A stretch of 64,000 nucleotides of DNA from Trichococcus flocculiformis (lineage in GTDB: Bacteria > Bacillota > Bacilli > Lactobacillales > Aerococcaceae), in contig NZ_FOQC01000007.1 of assembly GCF_900113645.1 (NCBI RefSeq), positions 26,656 through 90,655 of the forward strand, read 5' to 3'. Position 1 is the stretch's first letter. Each line of letters starts with the position of its first letter. The notes below the pieces were generated by a model. It saw nothing but the letters and a program-made list of their open reading frames with translations. It had not been told where the DNA came from and made no database searches. The position numbers and the translations under genes are program-made. Positions 1 through 8,458 of this stretch are shown here, piece after piece.

Positions 1-1
1 C

Positions 2-634
2 TTAGACACGATGCAGGAGATGAAATTAGATATCGCCGGCGATTATTTGTTGATGGCTGCGACATTGTTGGAAATTAAAAGCCGTATGTTGCTTCCGAAA
101 AAAGAAGTGACTTTCGAAGAGGAATTTTACGAAGAGGGTGAAGATCCAAGGGAAAGCCTGATCCAACAATTGGTGGAATACAAGCAATTTCAGGAAGCCG
201 CCAAAGCGCTTAAAACGATGGAAGAGGAGCGCGGCTTATATTTCACGAAGCCCGCAACGGACCTGGAGGAGCTTCAACAAGCGATTCCGCTTGCCCCGGG
301 CGAAGTTTCAGCTGCAGACCTTATCGCTGCACTTCAGAAAATGTATCAGAAATTGCAAAAAAAGAAGCCGCTGCAGGCCAGAATGGAGCAGGAACAATAT
401 ACGGTGGATCAGACGATGACTTGGATCATGGAGAAGTTGGACAACCTGCCGCATGATTCTGACCAGAGGCTGCCCTTTACGGATTTCTTTGAAGTGCAGA
501 CCAAAGCGCAGATCGTGAATACATTTTTGGCGATGCTGGAATTGGTCAAAGAAAGAAAAATCAATTTTTCGCAGGAAAGCACCTATGGAGACATTTATAT
601 ATTACGTAATATGGGAGTTTTAGCAAATGAATAA
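2..634 (+). CDS. scpA: Segregation and condensation protein A (5' end outside window)
   Basis: ScpA is the kleisin subunit that bridges Smc heads and, with ScpB, forms the bacterial condensin that compacts and segregates the chromosome. The frame is already open at the window edge, so the true start and the N-terminal Smc-neck-binding part lie upstream; about 210 residues are visible. The segment beginning LDTMQEMKLDIAGDYLLMAA and the following LLEIKSRMLLPK are typical of the ScpA core, and the last 80 residues fit the C-terminal winged helix. The stop overlaps the scpB start by 8 nt, which suggests translational coupling. Identification is firm from the motif and from the scpB neighbour. Confidence 0.93.
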   Translation, partial: LDTMQEMKLDIAGDYLLMAATLLEIKSRMLLPKKEVTFEEEFYEEGEDPRESLIQQLVEYKQFQEAAKALKTMEEERGLYFTKPATDLEELQQAIPLAPGEVSAADLIAALQKMYQKLQKKKPLQARMEQEQYTVDQTMTWIMEKLDNLPHDSDQRLPFTDFFEVQTKAQIVNTFLAMLELVKERKINFSQESTYGDIYILRNMGVLANE

Positions 635-1247
635 AAAAGGGGCACTGGAGAGTCTGCTGTTTGTGGCAGGGGATGATGGCTTGAGTATGGATGAGATCAC
701 CTCTTTATTGGAGACCACCCCATTGGAAGCGCAAAATTTGTTGACCGAAATGCGGGCGAGTCATAACGACAACATCCATTCCGGTTTGACGCTCATTGAA
801 ACCCGCAAAAGATACCAACTCGCCACAAAAAGAGAGTATGCGGAACTCATCAAAATGTACGCTGTTTCGCCATTCGCGACCCACTTATCGCAAGCTGCCC
901 TGGAGACGCTGGCGATCATCGCATACAAGCAACCCTTGACGCGGATGGAAATCGATCAGATCCGCGGCGTGCAGTCAGCAGGACTGGTCCAAAGGTTGTT
1001 GCTGAGAGGCTTGATAAAGGAAATCGGACGTTCCGAAACACCGGGAAGACCGATCATTTACGGAACGACCGACTATTTCATGAATTATTTCGGACTGACC
1101 ACAATTGATGATCTGCCGAATGTGGATGAATTATTCCAAATGCAGGATAATGAATCTTTTGATCTTTTTGATTTTCCTATTGATGAAAATCAAGATAGCC
1201 AACTTGCTTTTTTCAAAGCAGATTCCGTCATACCGGAACAAGAATGA
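627..1247 (+). CDS. scpB: Segregation and condensation protein B
   Basis: ScpB is the dimeric winged-helix (KITE-type) partner of ScpA in the Smc-ScpAB condensin. The 206-residue length is normal for the family. The diagnostic central stretch ETLAIIAYKQPLTRMEIDQI, followed by a GRSETPGRPIIYGTT region, is the second winged helix that the family shares. The C-terminal tail is acidic and probably disordered. The start lies inside the last codons of scpA, so the two are probably co-translated. Confidence 0.95.
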   Translation: MNKKGALESLLFVAGDDGLSMDEITSLLETTPLEAQNLLTEMRASHNDNIHSGLTLIETRKRYQLATKREYAELIKMYAVSPFATHLSQAALETLAIIAYKQPLTRMEIDQIRGVQSAGLVQRLLLRGLIKEIGRSETPGRPIIYGTTDYFMNYFGLTTIDDLPNVDELFQMQDNESFDLFDFPIDENQDSQLAFFKADSVIPEQE

Positions 1248-1281
1248 CCGACAAAAACAAATAAGAATAATAGGTGAATAA

Positions 1282-2019
1282 ATGGAAAGATTACAAAAAG
1301 TTATTGCTCATGCAGGAATAGCATCAAGACGAAAAGCCGAAGAACTGATCACTTCTGGTGCAGTCAGCGTAAACGGGAACAAGGTGACAGAATTAGGGGT
1401 CAAAGTTTCAAAAAATGACAGGGTCGAAGTGAACGGCATGCCGATCTATCGAGAGCAGCCTGTTTACTACTTGTTCTACAAACCCAAGAATACTCTCTCA
1501 TCCGTGAAAGATGATAAGGATCGGACTGTTGTTACCGATTTCTTCGATGTTAAGGAGCGGATTTATCCCATCGGAAGATTGGACTATGATACAACTGGAC
1601 TGCTTCTTTTGACCAATGACGGTGAGTTTGCGAACCTGTTGACTCATCCGAAATACCACATCGACAAAACTTACGTCGCTAAAGTTGGTTCTATCCCTAC
1701 GCGCTCTGATCTGAACAAATTGGAGAACGGGGTACTGATCGACGGGAAAAAAACATCTAAAGCGCGGGCTAAGTTGATTTCGGCCAATTCCCAAAAAAAT
1801 ACAGCAATCGTTGAATTGACCATTCATGAAGGTTGGAATCATCAAGTAAAAAAAATGTTTGAAAAAATCGGTTGCCCTGTCGAAAAACTGAAAAGGGAGT
1901 CATTTGGATTCCTTACCCTCGGTGATCTAAAACCTGGGCAACACAGAGAGCTGAAGGCGTTCGAAATAGAGAAGCTTAAGAATATGGCTCTTGCCAACGA
2001 AAAGGCATCAAAAAGGTAG
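1282..2019 (+). CDS. rluB: Ribosomal large-subunit pseudouridine synthase, RluB/RsuA family
   Basis: This enzyme isomerises a uridine of 23S rRNA to pseudouridine. Residues 1-50 form an S4 RNA-binding domain (MERLQKVIAHAGIASRRKAE). The catalytic domain carries the RsuA/RluB signature GRLDYDTTGLLLLTNDG at about residues 98-114, with D101 as the expected catalytic aspartate. The length of 245 aa is typical. A homologue occupies the same place between scpAB and resDE in Bacillus, which supports the RluB assignment over RluE or RluF. The very 3' end overlaps a longer open frame of the next gene, but that gene's ribosome-binding site puts its start after this stop. Confidence 0.92.
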   Translation: MERLQKVIAHAGIASRRKAEELITSGAVSVNGNKVTELGVKVSKNDRVEVNGMPIYREQPVYYLFYKPKNTLSSVKDDKDRTVVTDFFDVKERIYPIGRLDYDTTGLLLLTNDGEFANLLTHPKYHIDKTYVAKVGSIPTRSDLNKLENGVLIDGKKTSKARAKLISANSQKNTAIVELTIHEGWNHQVKKMFEKIGCPVEKLKRESFGFLTLGDLKPGQHRELKAFEIEKLKNMALANEKASKR

Positions 2020-2050
2020 TTTTCTTACACAACGGGAGAGGATGATCACG

Positions 2051-2773
2051 ATGACAAATTCCAGCGGGAAAATATTGATTGTGGATGACGAAGAGCGCAT
2101 CCGAAGACTGCTGAAACTCTATCTGGAAAAGGATGGCTACGAAACAGCCGAAGCAGAGGATGGTACAACTGCGGTGGAAATGATCCTGAATAACCATTAC
2201 GATTTGGTTTTGTTGGATATCATGCTTCCTGGGATGACTGGCATTGAAGTAGCGAAAGTTGTCCGTAAGGAAAAAGAAATACCGATCATGATGATCACTG
2301 CCCGCGGCGAAGAAAACAATCGCGTAGAAGGTTTTTTGTCCGGAGCGGATGATTACATTGTGAAGCCGTTCAGCCCAAGGGAAGTCATGCTGCGCGTCGC
2401 TGCCATCCTGAAGCGGACCAAGCCTTCAGAATCGGAATCGAGCACAATCGAATACCCAATGCTGAAGATTTTTCCTGATGCCAGAAAAGTTTTGGTAGAC
2501 GAAGTGGCCATCAATTTGACTCCAAAAGAATTTGAGTTGCTGCTTTATCTTTCGAAGTCCCCGGAAAAAATTTTCACGAGGGAAGTTCTTTTGAAAGAAG
2601 TCTGGAAATACGAATTTTTCGGCGATCTACGTACGGTGGATACGCACGTCAAGCGGTTGCGCGAGAAACTGTTGAAGCAATCTAAACCTGTTTCGAAAAT
2701 GATAGTCACCGTTTGGGGGATGGGTTATAAATTCTCTCCGAATGATGACCATGCGGCAAACGATGCACAATGA
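2051..2773 (+). CDS. resD: OmpR-family response regulator, ResD/SrrA-like
   Basis: This is a DNA-binding response regulator of 240 aa. The receiver domain (about 5-120) has the acidic pair at D12-D13, the phosphoacceptor D56 in LVLLDIMLPG, and VKPFSPRE with the conserved lysine. The C-terminal winged helix (about 140-235) contains the OmpR-class LTPKEFELL and TVDTHVKRLREK stretches. The frame is open upstream into rluB, but GGGAGAGG at 2034-2041 sits 9 nt before the ATG at 2051. Its stop overlaps the histidine kinase start by 4 nt (ATGA). Position after rluB and pairing with a membrane kinase match resDE of Bacillus, which responds to oxygen limitation. The actual signal here is unknown, and no resABC cytochrome-biogenesis genes are present. 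Confidence 0.88.
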   Translation: MTNSSGKILIVDDEERIRRLLKLYLEKDGYETAEAEDGTTAVEMILNNHYDLVLLDIMLPGMTGIEVAKVVRKEKEIPIMMITARGEENNRVEGFLSGADDYIVKPFSPREVMLRVAAILKRTKPSESESSTIEYPMLKIFPDARKVLVDEVAINLTPKEFELLLYLSKSPEKIFTREVLLKEVWKYEFFGDLRTVDTHVKRLREKLLKQSKPVSKMIVTVWGMGYKFSPNDDHAANDAQ

Positions 2774-4569
2774 GAAGGACGAGCATATTCCTCAAATCAT
2801 GGGTCCTTTTGACTTTTTTGACTGTAACCATCATGACTTTGATGTATATCGGCCACGCAATCATCAGTGTGAACTCAATCGAAGATACCTATAATAAACT
2901 ACTGCAGGAAAAGATCACCGCATATAAGGACTCGATCATGTCCGATCCTGAAGGTTATCTCACGCAAGCCAGTGCTGGGCAATCGTTTGATCCTGAAATG
3001 TCCTATTACATCAAAATAGCAGATCAGAGCCGTTTCGTCATACAAAACCCGGAACTGCAAGGGCAGTCCGAATTGCTTCTGGAGAATATTTTAATGAATG
3101 ATCAAATTCTGGATGCAATCGACAGTAACGTAGATGATTTCAGCAGAATCACCATCAAAGACGAGGAAAACAATCCTTTACTTCTGATGGTTTTTGTTCA
3201 TAAATTTGAGCTGCAGGGACAATCCGGAATGCTCGTCATCGGTTATGATTTAGATGAATTTCAGACCTACCAACTGAACGCTAAAAGTATCACGCTACTG
3301 CTGTTGACCGTATATTTGATGGGGACAATCATCTATTATCAGCACCTGATCCGGAATGTTGCTGAGCCGTTGGGGATTATGACGGATATCGCCTTCAAAT
3401 ACTCACGGAATGATTTTTCTAAGCGGATTACGTTCGAATCTTATGACGAGATTTCTGGTTTAGGAACTGCCATGAACAAGTTGGGAAAGACCCTTCAGGC
3501 TACGATGCTGATGAACAGGGAAGAACGCGAACTGTTGAATCATCTGTTTGACTCGTTGCCTTCTGGAATCCTCTACTTTGACCAGAATTTCCAATTGAAA
3601 TTAGTTAACGGACCAGGGCAAGATTTTCTGGATTTTTGGCGAAGAGTTGACCCGGATGCCGAGGCTAAAGCGATGCCGCATCAGTTCAAAGAAATGGTGC
3701 AGTACGCTTTCAAAACAACAGCCGGGTCGGGAGCGGATCTCAGTTGGTCACAGCGGCATTATAACGTCAAGGTGACACCGGTCATCCAAGCGGATCTGCA
3801 AAAAACCACTGGGGTGCTGATCGTGCTGCAGGATGTGACGAACGAAAGGCAATTGGATATTATCCGCGGAGATTTCATCACGAATGTATCCCACGACTTG
3901 CGGACACCTTTGCAGATGATCAAAGGCTACAGCGAAGCCATTATCGACAATATCGCTGAAAGCAATGACGAAAAGATAGAAATGGCTCAAATCATTTTGG
4001 ATGAAACGACCGAAATGAACAAGATGGTGAACAATCTTCTGGATCTATCTCGTATGCAAGCGGGTTATGTTGATCTGAACAGGCAGAATGTCGATCTCGC
4101 GGATTTCTTCGATCATTTGGCAAGTAGGTTCGAGAACAGTTTTAAAGAAGCCGCTATCCAATTCACTTATGAGCTTGCAGATGGCATCAAAACTTATGCT
4201 TTCGACGAAGAGAAAATGAATCAAGTATTTTACAATCTGATCGATAATGCGGTACGATATTCGGCCGAAATCGGCAAACGCAGGCAAAAATTCATACATA
4301 TCACAATCCGCATGGATGATGTGTTGGACAACGTCATCTTTGAAGTCAGCGATAACGGGATCGGTATCCAAGCGGAAAGTCTGCCGTTCATTTTCGAGCG
4401 ATTTTACAAAAATGATAAATCTCGGACATATTCGAAGCAAAAAGGGACTGGCATCGGACTTTCAATCGTGAAAACAATTGTGGAAGCGCATGATGGAGAA
4501 ATTGAGGTCCATAGTGAGCCCGGTGTAGGGACGACTTTCTTGGTGCGGCTTCCATTCCACGCTGTTTGA
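2770..4569 (+). CDS. resE: Membrane sensor histidine kinase, ResE-like
   Basis: This 599-aa sensor kinase has a first membrane helix at about 10-32, an extracytoplasmic sensor region of about 140 residues, and a second helix at about 173-192. These are followed by HAMP, a PAS-like region (about 250-355), a HisKA domain with the phosphorylated His375 in NVSHDLRTPLQMIKGY, and a HATPase domain with N-box NQVFYNLIDNAVRYS, DNGIGI and GTGIGLSIVK. It is the cognate kinase of the overlapping response regulator. The domain order matches ResE/SrrB kinases. The input signal cannot be read from sequence. Confidence 0.88.
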   Translation: MRRTSIFLKSWVLLTFLTVTIMTLMYIGHAIISVNSIEDTYNKLLQEKITAYKDSIMSDPEGYLTQASAGQSFDPEMSYYIKIADQSRFVIQNPELQGQSELLLENILMNDQILDAIDSNVDDFSRITIKDEENNPLLLMVFVHKFELQGQSGMLVIGYDLDEFQTYQLNAKSITLLLLTVYLMGTIIYYQHLIRNVAEPLGIMTDIAFKYSRNDFSKRITFESYDEISGLGTAMNKLGKTLQATMLMNREERELLNHLFDSLPSGILYFDQNFQLKLVNGPGQDFLDFWRRVDPDAEAKAMPHQFKEMVQYAFKTTAGSGADLSWSQRHYNVKVTPVIQADLQKTTGVLIVLQDVTNERQLDIIRGDFITNVSHDLRTPLQMIKGYSEAIIDNIAESNDEKIEMAQIILDETTEMNKMVNNLLDLSRMQAGYVDLNRQNVDLADFFDHLASRFENSFKEAAIQFTYELADGIKTYAFDEEKMNQVFYNLIDNAVRYSAEIGKRRQKFIHITIRMDDVLDNVIFEVSDNGIGIQAESLPFIFERFYKNDKSRTYSKQKGTGIGLSIVKTIVEAHDGEIEVHSEPGVGTTFLVRLPFHAV

Positions 4570-4625
4570 GAAGAGTGGCCGGATAATACTCTCAAAAAAA
4601 ACATCTCGAAACCGTAATAACGTGC

Positions 4626-4654
4626 TTGACAAGCGCTCTTGCATCGCTTATAGT
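4626..4654 (+). promoter_or_regulatory. Sigma-A promoter of the riboswitch-ribU unit
   Basis: A consensus -35 TTGACA (4626-4631) and a -10 TATAGT (4649-4654) are separated by exactly 17 nt. Transcription would start near 4661, a few tens of bases before the FMN aptamer, so the whole leader is included. Confidence 0.8.
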
Positions 4655-4682
4655 TTATGTAATAACAAATATAAATATGATT

Positions 4683-4804
4683 CGTCTTCAGGGCAGGGTG
4701 AAATTCCCGACCGGTGGTGAAAGTCCACGACCTCGCAGTGTTACATTGCGGGCTGAACTGGTGTAATTCCAGTACCGACAGTACAGTCTGGATGGGAGAA
4801 GATG
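4683..4804 (+). ncRNA. FMN riboswitch (RFN element)
   Basis: The aptamer shows the conserved RFN blocks in order: AGGGCAGGGTGAAATTCCC, ACCGGTGGTGAAAGTCCACG, GAACTGGTGTAATTCCAGTA and CCGACAGTACAGTCTGGATG. The closing helix P1 is formed by 4683-4689 pairing with 4798-4804. It lies in the leader of the riboflavin transporter gene ribU, a classical target: FMN binding reduces uptake-gene expression. The region between aptamer and start codon can form an alternative pairing (see findings). Confidence 0.95.
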
Positions 4805-4930
4805 GGGTTTCTTTGAATTGCAATTTCAAAGGCTCTATTTTTATGTGTCCATTTGAGGATGATAAGAATAGGGTCTTTTCTATTTGGAGAAACCCATCTC
4901 TGAGACAGTCAACAGGGAGGATTTATTAAC

Positions 4931-5503
4931 ATGCAACAAAACAAAACAAAAAGATTGGTCGGTATTTCACTATTTGGGGCATTGGCATTTGTGCTGATGT
5001 TCATCGCTTTTCCGGTAATTCCAGCATTTTCGTATCTGAAGATCGACTTCAGCGACTTACCGATTCTGCTTTCATTTTTCCTTTACGGTCCAGCCGGCGG
5101 AATCATCTCCGCTGTCATCCGATCTATTTTGCACTACCTTCAAACAGGCGGGGATATGGGCTATCCAATCGGGGACTTCGCAAGTCTGTTGGCGACGCTC
5201 TCTTACACTTTGCCTGTCTACTACCTATTGAATAAAGCTAAAACAAAAACAGCCGTTATTATGGCGCTATTGACAGGCACCTTGGTGTTGACGGTTGTCT
5301 TATCAATAGCCAATTGGTTCATCATCACTCCTTTATATATGTATCTTTTGAACTTTGAGATGGGATCCGTCAAAGAATTAGTATTGGCTGGTATTTTGCC
5401 GTTCAATATCATCAAAGGACTTGTCGCAAGTGCGGTCATCCTTTTGGTGATGCCGAAGTTGAAACCTTGGTTGGCGCATAATAAAGTTCCGTTTGCCCAG
5501 TAA
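4931..5503 (+). CDS. ribU: Riboflavin ECF transporter substrate-binding component RibU
   Basis: RibU is the membrane S component that binds riboflavin and docks on the shared ECF energising module (EcfAA'T), which is not encoded in this window. The 190-residue protein is very hydrophobic, with about six predicted helices. It carries family stretches such as LKIDFSDLPILLSFFLYGPA and IGDFASLLATLSYTLPVYYL. GGGAGG at 4915-4920 is the ribosome-binding site. Expression is controlled by the upstream FMN riboswitch, so the vitamin's cofactor product feeds back on uptake. Confidence 0.93.
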   Translation: MQQNKTKRLVGISLFGALAFVLMFIAFPVIPAFSYLKIDFSDLPILLSFFLYGPAGGIISAVIRSILHYLQTGGDMGYPIGDFASLLATLSYTLPVYYLLNKAKTKTAVIMALLTGTLVLTVVLSIANWFIITPLYMYLLNFEMGSVKELVLAGILPFNIIKGLVASAVILLVMPKLKPWLAHNKVPFAQ

Positions 5504-5536
5504 GAATTTGCGGTTTATGATTTTGCTTTTCCAAGA

Positions 5537-5585
5537 AAAAGAGGCTGCATCCGAATCAGTGATGATTCCGGGTGCAGCCTCTTTT
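5537..5585. terminator. Bidirectional terminator between ribU and ferredoxin
   Basis: A long, almost perfect inverted repeat (5537-5558 with 5563-5585) has a GAGGCTGCA core, flanked by A-runs on the left and T-runs on the right. It can end transcription of ribU and of the convergent ferredoxin gene. Confidence 0.88.
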
Positions 5586-5616
5586 CGATTATCCCTGCAG
5601 CAAAGAGAGTTCAGAA

Positions 5617-5853
5617 TCACTGTTCTGTTGCAGGGAAAGGTGATTCTGAACGCAAGATGGCACCGGTTGGGCATTTGCGATAGGCAGCCAGAAACGCTTC
5701 GAAGCGTTCGGCAGGTATCGGAGCATTTCCCGCATTCGCATCCATTTTCGTAAAAGCTATCCCTTCGGAAGTGTAGTCGAAGAGATCCGGTGAAATTATT
5801 TGGCAAAGTCCACAAGCGATGCAGTTATCCTGATTTACTTTGGTATAATACAT
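5617..5853 (-). CDS. fer: 4Fe-4S ferredoxin
   Basis: This 78-aa low-potential electron carrier contains CIACGLC near the N-terminus and CPTGAI near the C-terminus. These give the CxxCxxC...CP ligands for one [4Fe-4S] cluster, as in Bacillus Fer. The frame is open further upstream, but AAGAAGG on the minus strand lies 7 nt before the ATG at 5853, giving the normal N-terminus MYYTKVNQDNCIACGLC. It is divergent from the ypbB-like gene, which also sits next to fer in Bacillus. Electron partners cannot be inferred from context. Confidence 0.92.
   Translation of the reverse strand: MYYTKVNQDNCIACGLCQIISPDLFDYTSEGIAFTKMDANAGNAPIPAERFEAFLAAYRKCPTGAILRSESPFPATEQ
5841..5849 (+). promoter_or_regulatory. 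Extended -10 promoter for the ypbB-recQ unit
   Basis: TGGTATAAT at 5841-5849 is a perfect extended -10 (TGn-TATAAT) placed about 40 nt before the ATG at 5891. No good -35 is visible. It overlaps the first codons of the divergent ferredoxin gene. Confidence 0.45.
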
Positions 5854-5890
5854 ACAGTAACCTTCTTTACAAAAATTTGGTGGTGATGAT

Positions 5891-6961
5891 ATGAAAGATT
5901 TGACATACATAGAGTATCTTTTTTTGGATTGTATTTCAACCGGGCGCCCCATCAAGGAAGCGACTCTTTTTTATACCCTGATCGGCAAACGGACCGTGTC
6001 CACCATGCTCCAGTGCCGCCAATATGATCTGGAAGCCTATTTCACTGTCATGCCGGGCATGAAACTGACAGCCTTGAAAAAGGGTCTTGAGCGTTTGGTT
6101 TCGGATGGACTGATCAGCGGAAACGAGGGCGAGGGCTTTCTGCTCAGCGAAGCAGGAAGCGCGAAGAAAGCTGAGTTTTTCAGCCGTCACGCGCATTTTT
6201 CTTTAGGAAGCCAACTGGAATTTGCCCTCGTTCAGAGTGTTTTGCGTCGTCGGATGCTGTTTCTGATCCAAGTCCTTTCCGAAATGCTGCACAAAAATAA
6301 ACATTACTATCCTGTTGAGCGGGAAGCGAAGGAGCAGCTGTGGATGAAGCGCTTGTTGACGCAGCAGGCCGGAGATAAAGCCGCTTTTGCACGCGCTTAT
6401 GGGGAAGAATGGCGTAGCTATTTGTCACGGCTGCCTGAAAGGGATGCCGGGCTCTTTGTGCTGCAATTTGAAGGCGCTGACCACTTGAGGAAAACGACCG
6501 GTCAAATGGCTGGACTGTTATCGTTCGAGGAAGCCGAAGTGAAAATACTGCTGCACCAAAATTGGCTGAGGTTGTACGGCACTTTGGAAAAAGAACCGGA
6601 AAATTTTCCTGTCCTTGCTTCTGTCATGCAGATGACGATAAAGGAAAACGGCTTGGCTTCCGCCAGCGCCGAAACGACCATGGGATATTTCATGCACGGG
6701 CATGGCATGGCGGAAATCATTTCGATGCGGGGATTGAAACAGAGCACGATCCAAGATCACTTTGCCGAAATCGCCCTGATCTATCCGGAATTCCCTACAC
6801 AAAGATTTTTGGATAAGGAGAAGATGCAGTATCTGCAGCAACTCGTGGAACACAAGGTACGTGTTGATTACCGGGAAATCCAAAAAGTATTTCCCGAAAT
6901 CACCTTTTTCGAGTCCAGGCTGATACAAATAAGAAGTGAGGTTGCGGTTAAATATGGATGA
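5891..6961 (+). CDS. Helix-turn-helix protein upstream of recQ (YpbB-like)
   Basis: This 356-aa protein is of unknown biochemical function. The N-terminal two thirds is mostly helical, starting MKDLTYIEYLFLDCISTGRP. The C-terminal region contains MRGLKQSTIQDHFAEIALIY, which fits the helix-turn-helix found at the end of YpbB proteins and of some RecQ helicases. The stop overlaps recQ by 8 nt, so the pair is almost certainly one operon, as ypbB and recS are in Bacillus. A role in targeting or regulating the helicase is plausible but unproven. GGTGGTGAT precedes the ATG. Confidence 0.75.
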   Translation: MKDLTYIEYLFLDCISTGRPIKEATLFYTLIGKRTVSTMLQCRQYDLEAYFTVMPGMKLTALKKGLERLVSDGLISGNEGEGFLLSEAGSAKKAEFFSRHAHFSLGSQLEFALVQSVLRRRMLFLIQVLSEMLHKNKHYYPVEREAKEQLWMKRLLTQQAGDKAAFARAYGEEWRSYLSRLPERDAGLFVLQFEGADHLRKTTGQMAGLLSFEEAEVKILLHQNWLRLYGTLEKEPENFPVLASVMQMTIKENGLASASAETTMGYFMHGHGMAEIISMRGLKQSTIQDHFAEIALIYPEFPTQRFLDKEKMQYLQQLVEHKVRVDYREIQKVFPEITFFESRLIQIRSEVAVKYG

Positions 6962-8393
6962 AGCACAATTGAAATCAGAACTACAGAAATACTTCGGCTA
7001 CCCGGCATTCAAAGAGGGCCAATTGGATCCCATTCTATCAGTTTTGGCCGGCAAACATACGTTGGCCACATTGCCGACGGGAACAGGAAAATCGTTGATT
7101 TACCAGCTGAGCGGCTATCTTTTGGATGGAATGGTCGTTATCGTTTCGCCATTGTTGTCCTTGATGGAAGACCAGGTCGCCCAGCTGAAATTCATGGGTG
7201 AAAAAAGGACGGCCTCATTAAACAGCATGCTGCAGTTCGAAGAAAGGCAAAAATTACTGAGCAGCCTGGATCAAATCAAGTTTTTGTTTCTTTCTCCGGA
7301 GATGCTTCAGAACCAATTCGTAATGAACCAACTCAAACAGATTCCGCTTGCTTTGTTTGTGGTCGATGAAGCGCACTGTATTTCCCAATGGGGATTGGAT
7401 TTCCGCTCCGACTATCTTTTTCTGGGAGCAGCAAGACAAGCCTTGGGCAATCCATTGACGTTGGCGCTCACCGCTACAGCGACATCAGCCGTGATGGGTG
7501 ACATCATCGGATCTTTGCATATCGATGGGAACGCTTTGAACGTATTTGAAGGACCGGTAGACCGTGCCAACATTTATTATAAGGTCGCTGCAATGCCTCC
7601 AGAAGAGAAAAATGAACATCTCCTTGAGCTTTTGAAGAGATACCCATCTCCAGGTATTGTTTACTTCTCCAGTAAGGCACAAGCTGATGCGGTAGCTTTC
7701 ATGATCCGAAAAAAAACAAGTTTGCGCGTAGAAGCCTATCATGCCGACCGGACAAATGAAGACAGAATCACCATCCAACATCAATTCCTTCAGGATGAGT
7801 TGGACCTCATTTGCGCCACAAGTGCCTTCGGAATGGGAATCAATAAGGCGAACATTCGCTATGTGATTCATTACCACATGCCGAATTCGTTGGAAGAATA
7901 TGTGCAGGAGATAGGCAGAGCAGGGCGCGACGGACAACAGAGTACGGCTGTCCTGTTGTATTCGGAAACGGACTACAACTTCAAAGTGAAGATGTTGCAA
8001 GGTGATTTTCCTAGCGATTTTACGATTGAGAGTGCAATCAAAAATAAAGCAGTCAATCCCGATTATGGCAGTCCGACTGAGCAAACGTTGCTGCAGCACA
8101 TCTTGCGTCAGCAGCTCACGAAGGAGGAAGCGAAGCAATTTATAGCGGCCCGGCGAGAATTGAAGCAAAATTTGTTGAAGCGCATGAAGGGGTTCGCCGA
8201 GACCGATAATTGCAGACGTGCGTACATCTCCGCTTATTTCGGGAAAAGCAGTCTGGTCAAACCTAGCCACTGCTGTGACAACTGTGGCATAGAAGAACCG
8301 CCTTTAGTGGGTACCATAATTTTTGGGAATGCGTTTCCAACGAAGGCAGTCCCACACTGGGAAAAAATCGTTTCTGACCTTTTTCTTTTATAA
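6954..8393 (+). CDS. recQ: ATP-dependent DNA helicase RecQ (short form, RecS-like)
   Basis: This superfamily-2 3'-5' DNA helicase acts in recombination and repair. Motif I is LPTGTGKSLIYQL, the Walker B box is VVDEAHCISQWG, and motif VI is QEIGRAGRDGQQ. The zinc-binding subdomain is seen as CRRAYISAYFG followed by CCDNC. At 479 aa it stops soon after the zinc domain and lacks an HRDC domain, which is normal for the RecS type. The start chosen is ATG 6954 (MDEAQLKSEL) rather than an upstream GTG at 6936. The last 25 residues after the zinc site look poorly conserved. Confidence 0.9.
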   Translation: MDEAQLKSELQKYFGYPAFKEGQLDPILSVLAGKHTLATLPTGTGKSLIYQLSGYLLDGMVVIVSPLLSLMEDQVAQLKFMGEKRTASLNSMLQFEERQKLLSSLDQIKFLFLSPEMLQNQFVMNQLKQIPLALFVVDEAHCISQWGLDFRSDYLFLGAARQALGNPLTLALTATATSAVMGDIIGSLHIDGNALNVFEGPVDRANIYYKVAAMPPEEKNEHLLELLKRYPSPGIVYFSSKAQADAVAFMIRKKTSLRVEAYHADRTNEDRITIQHQFLQDELDLICATSAFGMGINKANIRYVIHYHMPNSLEEYVQEIGRAGRDGQQSTAVLLYSETDYNFKVKMLQGDFPSDFTIESAIKNKAVNPDYGSPTEQTLLQHILRQQLTKEEAKQFIAARRELKQNLLKRMKGFAETDNCRRAYISAYFGKSSLVKPSHCCDNCGIEEPPLVGTIIFGNAFPTKAVPHWEKIVSDLFLL

Positions 8394-8458
8394 AATTTAA
8401 CCCCAAAATTACGGAAATGTGCTACAATTAGCATGAATCACTTATAGGAGGAACCCGA

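Noticed and set aside
4714..4929. 71-aa open frame in the ribU leader
   Set aside because: It lies inside the FMN riboswitch and its expression platform; the RNA conservation explains the sequence and there is no ribosome-binding site.
7485..8270. 261-aa minus-strand open frame opposite recQ
   Set aside because: It is a shadow of recQ; the composition mirrors the codon bias of the plus-strand gene.
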